64,000 nt of DNA from Acanthaster planci (Eukaryota; Echinodermata; Asteroidea; Valvatida; Acanthasteridae), in the NCBI RefSeq assembly GCF_001949145.1, contig NW_019091440.1, positions 232,643-296,642 of the forward strand, written 5' to 3'. The notes below the pieces were generated by a model. That model searched no databases. It was not told the origin of the DNA and saw only the letters and a list, made by a program, of their open reading frames with translations. Below, one piece after another: positions 38,701 to 50,700 of the stretch (its first letter is position 1; every line of letters starts with the position of its first letter). A program made the position numbers and the translations under genes.

Positions 38701-41700
38701 AACTGCTTTTGGACGGCAAGACTACATCGTTTGAAGGTTGCTGAAGCCAGTTCACAGAAGAACACTGTCCAGAAGTAACATCCAATTCAAGAGAGTGGCT
38801 GACCTGAAATTGTAATGTTCTTATTTCTACCTGCTATTACGCAGGCGTCAGTCAAGAAAGAGCAAGCCCAGCATGACATTTAGAGCCTGCAACCTGTTGT
38901 TTCTTTATGCAACACAATTATTTATTTATTTTTTTTTGGCCAATCAACTATGTCTTTTATCAATTTGACTTTCATTGTCGCTGTTTATTATCAATTTGAC
39001 GGGCTATCAGTCCTAAATGGATGAGGAGTGATCTTTGGAATTTCAAACGTGGGCAGAAAAAACCCTCGGCCCATTGAACAACCCACGCAATTGATGTCCT
39101 TGCTGTGGATTCAAAATACGTTTGGGCGCATCCACGGACCGTTTCGCAGAAATCGCAATTTCAAGAGGGTGTATACTATTAAGCCCAGCAAATAGCGGGT
39201 ACCCAGCGCAAACTCCATGCTAATTGAAATTGCTTCGAAGCCGGTTCACAACCAATATGTACATGTACTTAGCAGGTTAATCTACCACGCAAACATTTTT
39301 CACATAGATGCTGCACAAAACTGAAGCCACACTGTTGTAGGAAAACACCGCAAAGTACAGTGCCCCAAGAAAGAAATTCCAAAGGCCTGCACCCGTCCAG
39401 GCATTCAATGCTTTCTTCAGGCAGAGTTTCCTTCATTTTGGTCAATCAATTGGGATCAATCAGTCCCCCCTTTCATAAAAACATTGTAGTCCAGTATTGC
39501 GTAGCACAGAATTCTCAAGACAGTCAAAATACGTACACGTATTCCGTGCAAGAGAACCTAAACCTTTCTCTGGCCAAAAAAACACTACCGAAGGACAAAC
39601 CACCTCATTAGAACAGAGAGTGACTCACGCGGCATGCTCAGTACTGCCCATGTTCAGCCATTAGCTAGCAGCATCAAGCAGGCAGGATTTTCTTCAGTCA
39701 GACAGATTTTATGACATATTTAACCTTGGTGATCAGCACGATCGTAAAAAAAAAAAACATCAGAACTGTATGTACATGTATATGAAGCTGCCTACATGTA
39801 CATGTATATGCACATGTATAAAACAGATTATTCCAAATAGCGCTGCTGCGGTAAATACAAGAAAAACTAGATTCAACTAACAAGCAGGTGCGAAAGGAAT
39901 TCGTCCATTTATTCCACGGCATCTGATGCTTCACTCAGCAGTGCCGCGTTTCACAAAACAGACTGGATAAAAAAAAAAAAAAAAAGGTAAACGTATTTAA
40001 ATTTCTGGTGGCCGGAAAGCATGCCATATGCGGGGGCCATTACAGATGACAATGGGAGGAACAGCGTGGCAGTCAAGGCTGACAGGTCGCCCGCACTTTT
40101 TTTTTTTTTTCCTCTCGCTTGTGTTCTCGCCGACGTATAATCAATGGCCTGAAACGTGTACGTGATACAGGTCCGTGCCAACTGCGGGGGGGGGAGGGGG
40201 AACAGTCAGGATTTGATGAACGCGCTGAAAAGGATTCATTATTTCGGAGATTTTTTTTTCCTTTCGTGGACACCGATTCGAATGAGTTTGCCAGCTCTAC
40301 ATGTATGTGCATGTCTGGGTCGGGAGTGAAAGACTCTGTCTACCTGTACAATTTCCAATGAGAGGCATGATCATTCAACTGAGACTTTTAAGGAAGTGAG
40401 CAGAGCCAGCATAGGCCCAAATGGATGGCTATTTAATGTGTTTCTGTGAGTAATTAGCGTGCACTTATGTTCAGTAATGTCGGTGCTTGTGTCTGCATGC
40501 ATCTGAGCTCCACAGAGAGAGTATTACAGCTCGATGCTGCCTTTTCAATTGCATAATCAAAGCCAATCCGCCTCAAGCAGAAACGTCCTCCGTCAGTTGA
40601 AAAGAGCTGCGTTGGTCGGGAGCGTTTGATTTGTTGGTAGCAGTGTACCCTGATGCATGCATTTCCTAGTCATTCGTGAACCAACGAAGTTCGGTTCCAA
40701 CCAAAGGAGCCTCCAATGCTAAGAAAAAAGCATGGCAACATGAAATACCACAAAAGGTTTATGCACATTCAGCTGAAAATTGGCCACACGTACTGTACGC
40801 AAAAGGCGCATGCAAAATTGTGTGGACATGCTAGTTACCCCTTGTGAAAAACTGTGAACAACAGAGGTCTCGCAGGCGGCGTACATGTAGGTAACAGAAA
40901 TAGTGGACCTTGTGTAAAATTGTGTGGACAGGTATGTTATTCCTTGTGGGGACATGTAAACGAAGAGGTTGAGACAGAGTACCGGGTAGGTAGTGGAGGC
41001 CTTGTGTTGCCTGTTTCACTCTACATGGACAGACATGTTATTCCCTGTGAGGACCTGTGAACAAACAGAGGTACCAGTGCAGTTTAGCCAGTGGGTACAA
41101 GTGGGGACCTTGTGTGGACTGGCCCTGACTAACACAATGTCCCCCCTTCCTGGACAACAGCTTCAGAGGACGTGGGGTCCTTTCCTAAGTTCTGGAGAGA
41201 CAGCCATACCAGGACACCTACATGTACAGTTCCTCACATAGCTACTACGCTGGTGAGCATTTCTAGAGACAGACGGCACAAACGCTTGTCACATGCTTAA
41301 CCATTTCCGGACTTCCTCACCAGTCCAGTCCAATATGGGGGGCAGCGTGGGTGGGGTCAAAGTTCAAACTACGCTGGCTTCCATTGGGCACAACTGGTGT
41401 TGGGAATTCGCATCGACTGTTCTGAGTGCCTGAAGCCAAAAAAATGCTTTTCAAGACGAAGCGATGCCGCTGGACAGTGTGCTGTCTTGCAATTGCTCAA
41501 CGGGGTGCCGAAGACGAGACTGTGCTACAAACTCTGAAATATTTTCTCAAAACAGCCGACCAGAGTAGCCACATGATGCCTTGTTAAGCTTGTCCTCGGC
41601 CCATTCCCCATGAAGAAATTACGACACAGCCAGGCGACCAATTTCAAGAAGAAAGGAGGGTTATTACTTTGCGCAACGACTGCCAAATGACAACACAGAG

Positions 41701-44700
41701 AGTCCACGGTTCAGTGAACTGCAAGCCTTGCATCTTTCTGACCACAGACAACTCGCCTCAATTTCACAATCAGGTGAAGTCCAATAGGGAGGGCATCGCA
41801 GGTGACTGACAAGCACTGCGGTCCAACCTATTGGTCAATACCTGGTCACATGACACTTCAGAGGCAGGGCCAGGCAAGGCCCCATCAATCTCATTGGTCA
41901 CTGACGACTCACAGCGACAGCCAACACAATACAACCGACCTGATCGAATCCAAAGATATTTCGTAGAAGCACAACCGAAATATGCCACAACATAGCAAGT
42001 TAAAAGATTTGGGATGTTTCTAGACTCTGGAATATTCCTGATGACAACGGTCATCAATTCTGTAACAACTCTTTATATCATTCTAGAACTTTTCTGCATG
42101 CTGAAGTAGCTTGTGACAACTGCAGTGACACCAAAGTGTTTTTCTTTTTCTAAACAAAACAACTTCATTTTTTTGTCCAAGAAATTTTCCGCCCATCTTG
42201 GGGGTGAAAGCATTTTTTTTCTTTAAACCACAACAGCTCCTCATTTTCACTCCAAATATGTTTCCATGATTTAATTTCATTCCACAGCAAGCTATTCTTT
42301 CGTCTTCTTAATCATCAATGTGGCCCCTATCAAACAAAATGAATCAAAGTCGCCAATGCCACTTTTTTTGGAGTCAAAGGCCTTTGGCTGAACAGTGTCT
42401 GTTCTTTTTTAAGTCCTGGTCATATTTTGCTGGCAGGAGCTGGTCAACTACTGGCTGTTGGTACAAAGAGGTGTTGCAAAATCTCGCCCGGCTATCGGAC
42501 CACCTGTGAACACTACTACCCAATTACTACATAAAACCGCGACCCTCTTTAAAGGTCATGGGACAAATTGGAGGTTAAATCTGACCCCGAGCCGTGGTGT
42601 GATATTTCTGCAAACTATGGCTACTCATATGACTAGTATGTAAAATCAGAGGGGTCTATACAATCACAGGTGCATTGTCTATTTCCATCACGATGCTCAA
42701 CTGAGTGAGGAGCTTGGAACCTACCGGTGCCGTACACAGGAGAGAGTCCTCTATGACAAAAATATCAACGGAAGTAGGGAAGTCATGCCAAAGCCTAATA
42801 TCTGAAAATCTATTTTCTAAAATCCCGTCAGAAATCTTCTCATGACCACACTAACCTCAAGGTCGGTCACATGCACTGAGAGACCACATGTGGTCCAAAC
42901 CAAGGAATTTTAACTTAAATTCGTTGATGGATTGATTAGGGAGTGCAAGAAGAGGAAACGTCACCGATAACGTCAAAGAACAAGGAAATGAACAGACTCG
43001 GATATGACATACATGTAGTGATATCCAGACAGACCCTATTACCGCGAAATGCACGTACACAAAGACCGTACTCACTCCCATACAAAACAACAGTGAACAG
43101 AAATCCCGGATCCAGTTTTCAAATGGCAAATTCCTTTCACCAAGTTTCATGAGGGAAATAAAGTCACAGCTGCAGATGGGCAAAGTACTGTGGGTTACTT
43201 GCGGGCCAAATCTGTGCATGCACATTCAACGCTCACGAGTCACACGGACGCAGAAGAGTTGAATGTGTTAATGCTCGAATGAACTCTACCCAAGGCCAAT
43301 GACTGCTCAAGCATCTCAAAGTAGTTACTCTTTCTGGCATTCAATAAGGGCGAAGGGGACAAGCCAAGATACCTCGCCAGATGTCATTGGGCCAATACTC
43401 AAACAAAATTGCAGCTCACAATGCATGCATTCCTACTGAGCAACAAACACGGACGAAAATAATTTAAGAATAAGCCGGTTTGGAATTCCAATGGTGCGAG
43501 CCCAACATGAAGCGCATCTGAGGTCATTCGGGAACAGCAATATGAGACTGAAAGGTCTGCCCTTGCAGCGTGGCGATACTCTGACTCGTACTCGTACTCA
43601 AGAAGAAGGTTCTGGTGCTTGTACTCACTGATATTCATGTAAATGTCTCACACTCATACTCACAGGAAAAGCTTCCCATGTACTTGTACTTATGCTTATG
43701 CAGAGGTAGTAGTACTTGTACTCAGTAGGTTTTGGTGCTTGTACTCACTGATACTCATGAAAATGTCTCACACTCATACTCACAGGAAAAGCTTCCCATG
43801 TACTTGCAGAGGTACTAGTACATGTACTTGTGTTCAAAAAAAAAGTGGATGTACCTGTACTCATGTAGAAGTACAGTCATTTGCAAAGGTTTAGGACTAC
43901 CGATAGAAAATGCATTAACCTGAAGGAAAACCAAACTGAAACCAATCAATCATGGCGTTTTATGTTGATTTTCGATGTGTAACCTTGGTACCTCAGTTGA
44001 ACATTTTTGACTACTTTTCCATGATTTGACATGTTAACTGTCTAATATGCAGTATGACCTCCCTTATTTCTGATTGCTTAGACTGGCTTTTTTTTACCCA
44101 TGCTGCCTTGCAGACAAAATGTCATACAAGACCTGCCTTTGCAAAAACTTTCATTCAAATGGGTATATAGCACTACACTGATGTCATGCACCACTGTAAA
44201 ACCATGTTAAGCAATCATTCAAGGCAAGCCCAGTGACAGAAATACCAATCAAATTCAAGGTGGTCTTAAACTTTTGCAAATGACTGTATTTGTACTCATG
44301 GAAAGGTGCTTGACTGCAACAGTGATATAACGGGGGTCCTTCACCGACCAAAACTCACCTCCAACCTCTTGGTGAAGACGAGATGCTCCAGGTATCTCGT
44401 GACGGCCTTGGGGTAGGCGTGGAGGTAGTCTATCACCGTGTCTGGCCGCATCCTCTCCGTCAAGGGCTCCGTCTCTGACCTATCGGTGAAGATCTGTGGG
44501 GTTAAATCACAATACACGTTACTCTCTGGTACCAGCAAAACAGAAAAGCCACGACCTCTGCAGTGACGCTACACAGGTGATTCGTATTTGTGATGTGTGT
44601 TGTCCCAAGGACCAGTTTAACGTTGAAGAGGCTTCTTTTTTTTACTTTCTCACAACTGGGGGAAAGTAGGAGATCCCGGCTATCCAATGACCACTCCTTA

Positions 44701-47700
44701 TGCACTTGGCATGCATGCACAGGCATCCACTATGCACACATCTGTGAAGCTTCAATTCAATCCGACAGCGGATTGAGTCGTTACAGCCTTTTACACTTTC
44801 ACTCCAAGCGTACGTCCATTGGGGTGGGCAGGGCAGGGGCTTCAACAAACCCTAAGATCCCTTTGGGCAATAACCTCAAAATTTCTAACAGTGTGCTGTT
44901 ATCTTCAGAACGTAAGCCAGAGAACAGTGTTCAAAACCTCAACTTGACTAGTTCTCTAAACTTCACACCTACTTCCACTGTGAACTGTATGAGCAATTCA
45001 TCGTAAGTTAAGTGTCATGCCCTTTTTATTCATGAGGTAAACTAACTCCATTTTGCCACGTGACACTCCTTTTCTGCCTGCAATTCCAACAAACGAGACA
45101 AGAGGCCAATTATACCTTCACTCCAAGTTCAGGATCTTTCTGCAAGGCCCAGTCCACGTATCTCCAGACGAGCTCGTGGTCGCTTAATCTAAGGAAAAAA
45201 ATTAGACAGGCAGATTCCAAGAAAAGCTTGGGACCAACAGCACCGATCTCATTCTCCGCAGCATCGTATGTGCACTTCCAGATTTTCTGGGACAAGTTGC
45301 CCAAAATAATCTCAAAATCCAAAGCTTGTCCTTCGCATTATGTATACACTTGAATGTCGAAAGTCTGGTGACCGCTTGGCATCTTGACTTGATTTTTGCC
45401 ATGTGAAATTGACCAACACCCTAGCACCACGCTAAAATATTCTCAGTGTCTAGGAGCATCTTGCAAAGAGGAAATCCCTCATCCAAGGTGTTTTTAGAAG
45501 ATATCCTTTTTTAAAATATGTTCTTGTAATTTTTGAAATATGCAAAATTACTTAGAATCAGACTAACACTTGAAGAACTTTTTACCTTGATAAGAAATCA
45601 ACCACAAACTCTAGGCCAGGGAATGATTCGTCTTTTATTTCACCATCACACAGCCTGAACAAAACAAAAGAAAAAAAACCAAAGAAATGGCCAATGAGAC
45701 ATCACTTCTTGAACAACACGGCATTCATTTTGAATATCTGCAAGTTACTCTACAGGCTTCTTATCAGTAGTAGGGAGTAATTAAGAGAACAATAAGCCCC
45801 TCCTACCTCGTCCAAATATGGATTTAAATTCTCTTAGCTCAAGGTTGCCTTAATGCAAAGTCAACAGAACTGGGAATTTTAGGATCCTCCCACTCTGCCC
45901 ATATATGGAATATTTTTTCAATTGCCCATGTAACATTTGCAAGTCAAGGCCCACAGGAAGGACACCTGAATTATAAAGCCTCTCCGAGCTTGTGTTCCTG
46001 TTGTCGACAATGGTACGCATACAATTATCAAGAAAAAGTGTGTTTTATGAATCACAAGCTCCTCCCACTTTGCCCATATACAGAAAGTATTTCTTATCAG
46101 CTCAGTGACAATTGTAAAAGAAAGGCTCAAGGAGCGATCCTTTGAACCACAAGCCCCTCCTACCTTGCCCATATGTTGAGTGCTTTCTCGTTATCTAAGT
46201 GGTATCGGTGCAGTAGGGCCAAGGCGTGGTGTCTGCCATATCGCTGGAGCACCTCCAGGGCATCTTTCGAGGAGCAGGTGTTCTCTGACGAGACCAGGCT
46301 AATCAGCTTTTCCGGATCCCGCTCGGCATACAGCTTCAGCAGGGCGGTGTCCACCTCCTGAGGCAGAGGAGTGGGAGGGATCTGGTGAACTTTGCCACTG
46401 ATTTTTAGGGCTGTGATGAATATCCGAATATTTGAATATTTTTCCGAATTTGAATATTCAAATGTAAAATTCATGAAAAGGAAAGGAAAGTTTTGTTTTA
46501 AATGAGAAAAATTGCACTATGGAGGCTTGTTGCAAGCAGTTTCAAATGAAAAGCGTCAGAAATCCTACACCGATTTAAAAAGTAAATTATTCATTAAACA
46601 ATAAGGAGTAGAAATTTTCAATAGGGCAAGAAGCCTTCTTCATCTCTTCTTGCTAAATTGTGGCTGGAGATACTCCTAGATATAGCAAGCTATTATATTG
46701 ATCATAATGTAAAACTGTGTGAGTTACTGCAACTGATTTTGGATATGGTTTGTTCATCAACAATCTGCCGCTCAGTGTGACCGAATATTCGGATATTCAA
46801 TCAAATTGAAGGTCGAATATTCAAATAGTGAATTATTCAAATTGACACAGCCCTACAAATATCTTCCCGGCTTTATAACAAATTAACAGTGCTCAAAAGC
46901 TCTGTAAGGCCACATGAAAAAAATAATTAGTATATCATCAGCGCCAATCTTGGTGCGTGGGTCTTTTTTAAGTTGTCTTTTCCGATGTCCTTAACTGTCC
47001 CCCACAGTTTCTAAAACGTCCGCACAACCTCGTGTACGCACAACATGCGACCTGAGTACATACACACAATGTCATGTGCACTTCTGTGCACGAGTCTGAA
47101 GTGCACATAGCACTTTCGTTCTGTGGTTGCGGCAGTCCAGATCAGCATACCTACCAAAGTATTTTTAAAAAAAAAATCCTCCCTCTTCATTTTTTGCAAA
47201 TACAACTGATGCTAAACTATTTTTTTTTAAATGGCCTAAAAATGGGTCACAAATTTCAAAGCTCTACTGTGCTTTTGTTTTTTTTAACTTTTAACACAAG
47301 TGTTTCCAAGGATTCCAAGCTTACATCATCAGCAGAGATTTTCAAGGAAAGCACAATAAACATCCGCCTTCATAAACAAGTTACCACCCTGCCAGTATTT
47401 TGCGCCTAGTTCAAACACTTATGTGCTCCACATTGTATTTGAGTTCAGTGCCCACAAGAATACATCCGATGTCCCTAACGAACCCCTGCAGTTTGCCGAG
47501 CAAAACTTTAGCTTGCTTGTGACATGGGCCAATAAATTCTCACTCGGGTATAAAATCAACTCTAATCACTCAGGTGCTATGTCAGTGTGATGTCCCGATT
47601 ACGGACTCCATGGTGTTAGTACAGTTATTCCACACTTGCAAGTGTGAATGGCAACGGTGAACAGCATTCTGTACTGTCTGTGAGCCCAGGCAACTGGGCC

Positions 47701-50700
47701 AAGATTCTCAACTGGGCCGTAAATCTCCCTCTACCAAATCCCGGGCTGCATTCAAAACTGTTGTCAAGAGCAAGGTCTAGGTCTTCACTCTATTGGAAAT
47801 GCACGGCGACGCACAGAAAATAGACCTAGCCATAGCTCTCAAAGCCCATTTCGGACACTGCCCCAACCTGACCACCTCAGTACCCAACTGGGAATGAGAA
47901 TTCCGTGCTCACTGAAGTCAACACGGATATTCAATGCATGCATCTGTGAGCAACGGTAATGCCTAAAACTCTGTACTTTGTCAGCCAGCTCAACAGAGGG
48001 AAGGTAAGATTCTCAGTTGGGCAACCCACCTCCCTGTAACCGAAGCTCAGCTCCCCGCCCCGGATGCCGTCCAGGTACCCGGCTAGGAAAGTCTTGCACT
48101 CGAGGAGCCTCTCCTTGTTGCCTCGAACGATGGAGGAGATGTCGGCAAACTGATGGAGGAGGGGGCTGGACCGGTTGAAGTTGGAGGTGGACGGGAGGAG
48201 ATTGGGGAAGATGCTGATCAGCTGCAAGGAGACAAAAGGGGGGGAAAAATAAGAACTTTTGAGGCTTTTTTTTTTCTTCAAAATACTGGTTCTGTCTCTT
48301 CTAACAATGGGACTTCAGGACAGGCACATTCGGGAGCAAAAGAAGTCACCATTTGACCTATCATGGCAGAGCTGTGAATGGAAAGTTGGAAAAACTTAAG
48401 ATTAAAAGCCATTTTGGTTCCTAAGTCCACAAGTGCATTTATACACGAAATAATCAATAGTCCAAGTTTAAACAGTTTTCCTCGGGTAGTCTTGAAGTGC
48501 TATAATTACAGCCATTTTCCAATCCACTAGTTACACCCCACATACAGACCCTATCATTTTGGAAACAAAATGGCATCGTCCACTGCATTAAACAGGCCCT
48601 CACGTCACAACTCTGTAACAAGTGATGCCGCGTCCAAATCAACTGGCTGCAGCTCAGACTAACACGCAAGTCTATGGGAAGACATCACCCCAAATACAAA
48701 CACCTATCATTTTGGTAACAAGATGGCGTCACATCAAACAAGCCCTCATGTCACAACTCTGTGACAAGTACGGCAGTGGCCAAATCAAGAAGCTGCAGCT
48801 AGGAATAACACACGTGTGTATAAGAAGTGGCTGCAATGGCTAGCCAGTGGCACACGTGCTAAGCCGTAGCCATGTCATTCGGACATGGATGAAGCCCCGA
48901 TTACCATTACCGCACGCACCTCCCGCACGTCCAGCTGTCCTTCTTTGAACAGCTGGGCTGCTCCGTCGTAGTGGAACCGCGCCAGCTCGATGAAGCCGGC
49001 TTGCTGCTGAACCCGCTGGTAAAGCTGCGGAGAATCAAAGCCGAGAACTTCTCCTCACATTTCAAACTTCTCTTTGGAGAGGAAGGGGTGAGGTGGTTTC
49101 ATGCAACCCCAAAAAGCTGGATTATTTTTTCAACGTCTCACAGCTGGGTGGGTGCAGGGTCTGCCCATTACATAAGGCTTTTGCTCACTTATCATTCTGT
49201 GTCATGAACTACACGGTATGAATAAAATCTGCAAACACGGCGAGCCCGCATGGTGAACCCCAAATGGCAAGTCCGCCCAATTGCTGTCCTGTCTTATCAA
49301 CCACAACCAGTAGTGTAACTCCACCCTCTGAGGACTCGTACAGTCATTTGCAAACGTTTAGGACCAAACATATATTAACCATGCACTAACTATTTAAACA
49401 AAACCCACACTTAAGTTAATTAATCATGGCAACTTGTGTTTATTTTCAATGCATAGTCTTAACATCTTGGATGAACAAATATTTGACTTTATTTCATGAT
49501 TTGACATTTTTACCTTCTTATATTTAGTGTAACCTCCTGTTTCTGGTGACTTAGACTGACTTTTTATACCCACGCAGCACTACAGACAAAATATCATACA
49601 AGACCTGCCTTGGCACAAAATTTCATTCAAATGGGCTCACAGCACAGCTCTGATGTTCTGGACTACTATAAAAACATGTTATGTAATGATTCAGTCAGAC
49701 AACATAATGCAGGACCAGTAACACGAATATATCAAGAGATTTTCAGGTGGTCTTAAACTTTTGCAAATGACTGTGTGACTGCCGGAACACTGAGCACGTT
49801 GATGAGCAAAATAAGCATTTTTATGGCCAACCCTTAACTGAAACAGAGGACATTTCATGAGAAATTCTTTACATTAAACCGTTGGTGTAAAATTGAAAAC
49901 AAGACATCGGTCCACCGACACGCTGGCGGTTCTTCGTGGTGCATGCCGTTCAGCAACCACGTCAGGTTAGTGTACATGAAAGCATGCCTTTGCGGCATGC
50001 TGGCACATAAGGGAACATTGAACGGTCGGAATGTTCATTTTGGAACACCTGTTCTCATTTCAGAATGGCCAGCCGTTCCATGGCAACACAGCATTCCCAC
50101 TGGAAATCTAAGCACCAGATGGGCCTTTCCCAGGATCCGGGACACACTCCATCAACAAACTAAAGTTCCAGCAGGAACGGTCCCATGGAACATGATTCCA
50201 TTCATGAACATCCTTCCCGACTTTTGAGACACACCCTAAAGGGCTTCTGCTTTGGCAAATCAATGCACTGTCCAATTACCAGCACATGCCGAGACGACCT
50301 ATGGCTACGGAAGTCCTCAGACCAAGACTCATGACAGTGATGACTGACACTGATACTCTGATCGTCTGCCTCGACCTACCTTGTGGAACCTTTCCTTGGG
50401 CAGTCCCAACTTCTTAGAGTTCTTAGCCAGCGTCAAAGCTTCCTCAACTCTCTGGTCACTCAGCAGGGCCTGGATCTGTTTCGCAGAGAGCATTCATTGA
50501 TAGACTTTCGTCAGGCGGTTTCTTAACAGTGGACATTGGAGCACTAAACCACTTGAAACTTGCTGCGTAGCAAGTCTTGCTCGCCAGTTTAATGTCCTTA
50601 GCAAATATCAGCTGTGAACCAGTCAAAGGACACAGGACATTTTAGTTGGTAACTTGAACCAGTCAGAAAATATATGGAATGCAATAAACTTTAGTTGGTA

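Larger units (their letters stand above)
28190..44358. other. TGFBRAP1 intron 17, 16.2 kb, repeat-rich
   Basis: No nested gene is supported on either strand. Contents: a GGATCC-type inverted-repeat element (about 30005-30270), a CAATTGG array (31966-32610), a GACCAGACACAA minisatellite (33609-33798), a perfect hairpin (33922-33960), polypyrimidine-rich degenerate repeats (about 35000-35380), a 49-bp array (36988-37222), a roughly 115-bp array (40818-41130), a 120-bp duplication (43608-43850) and a Tc1-like MITE (43872-44288). Confidence 0.75.
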
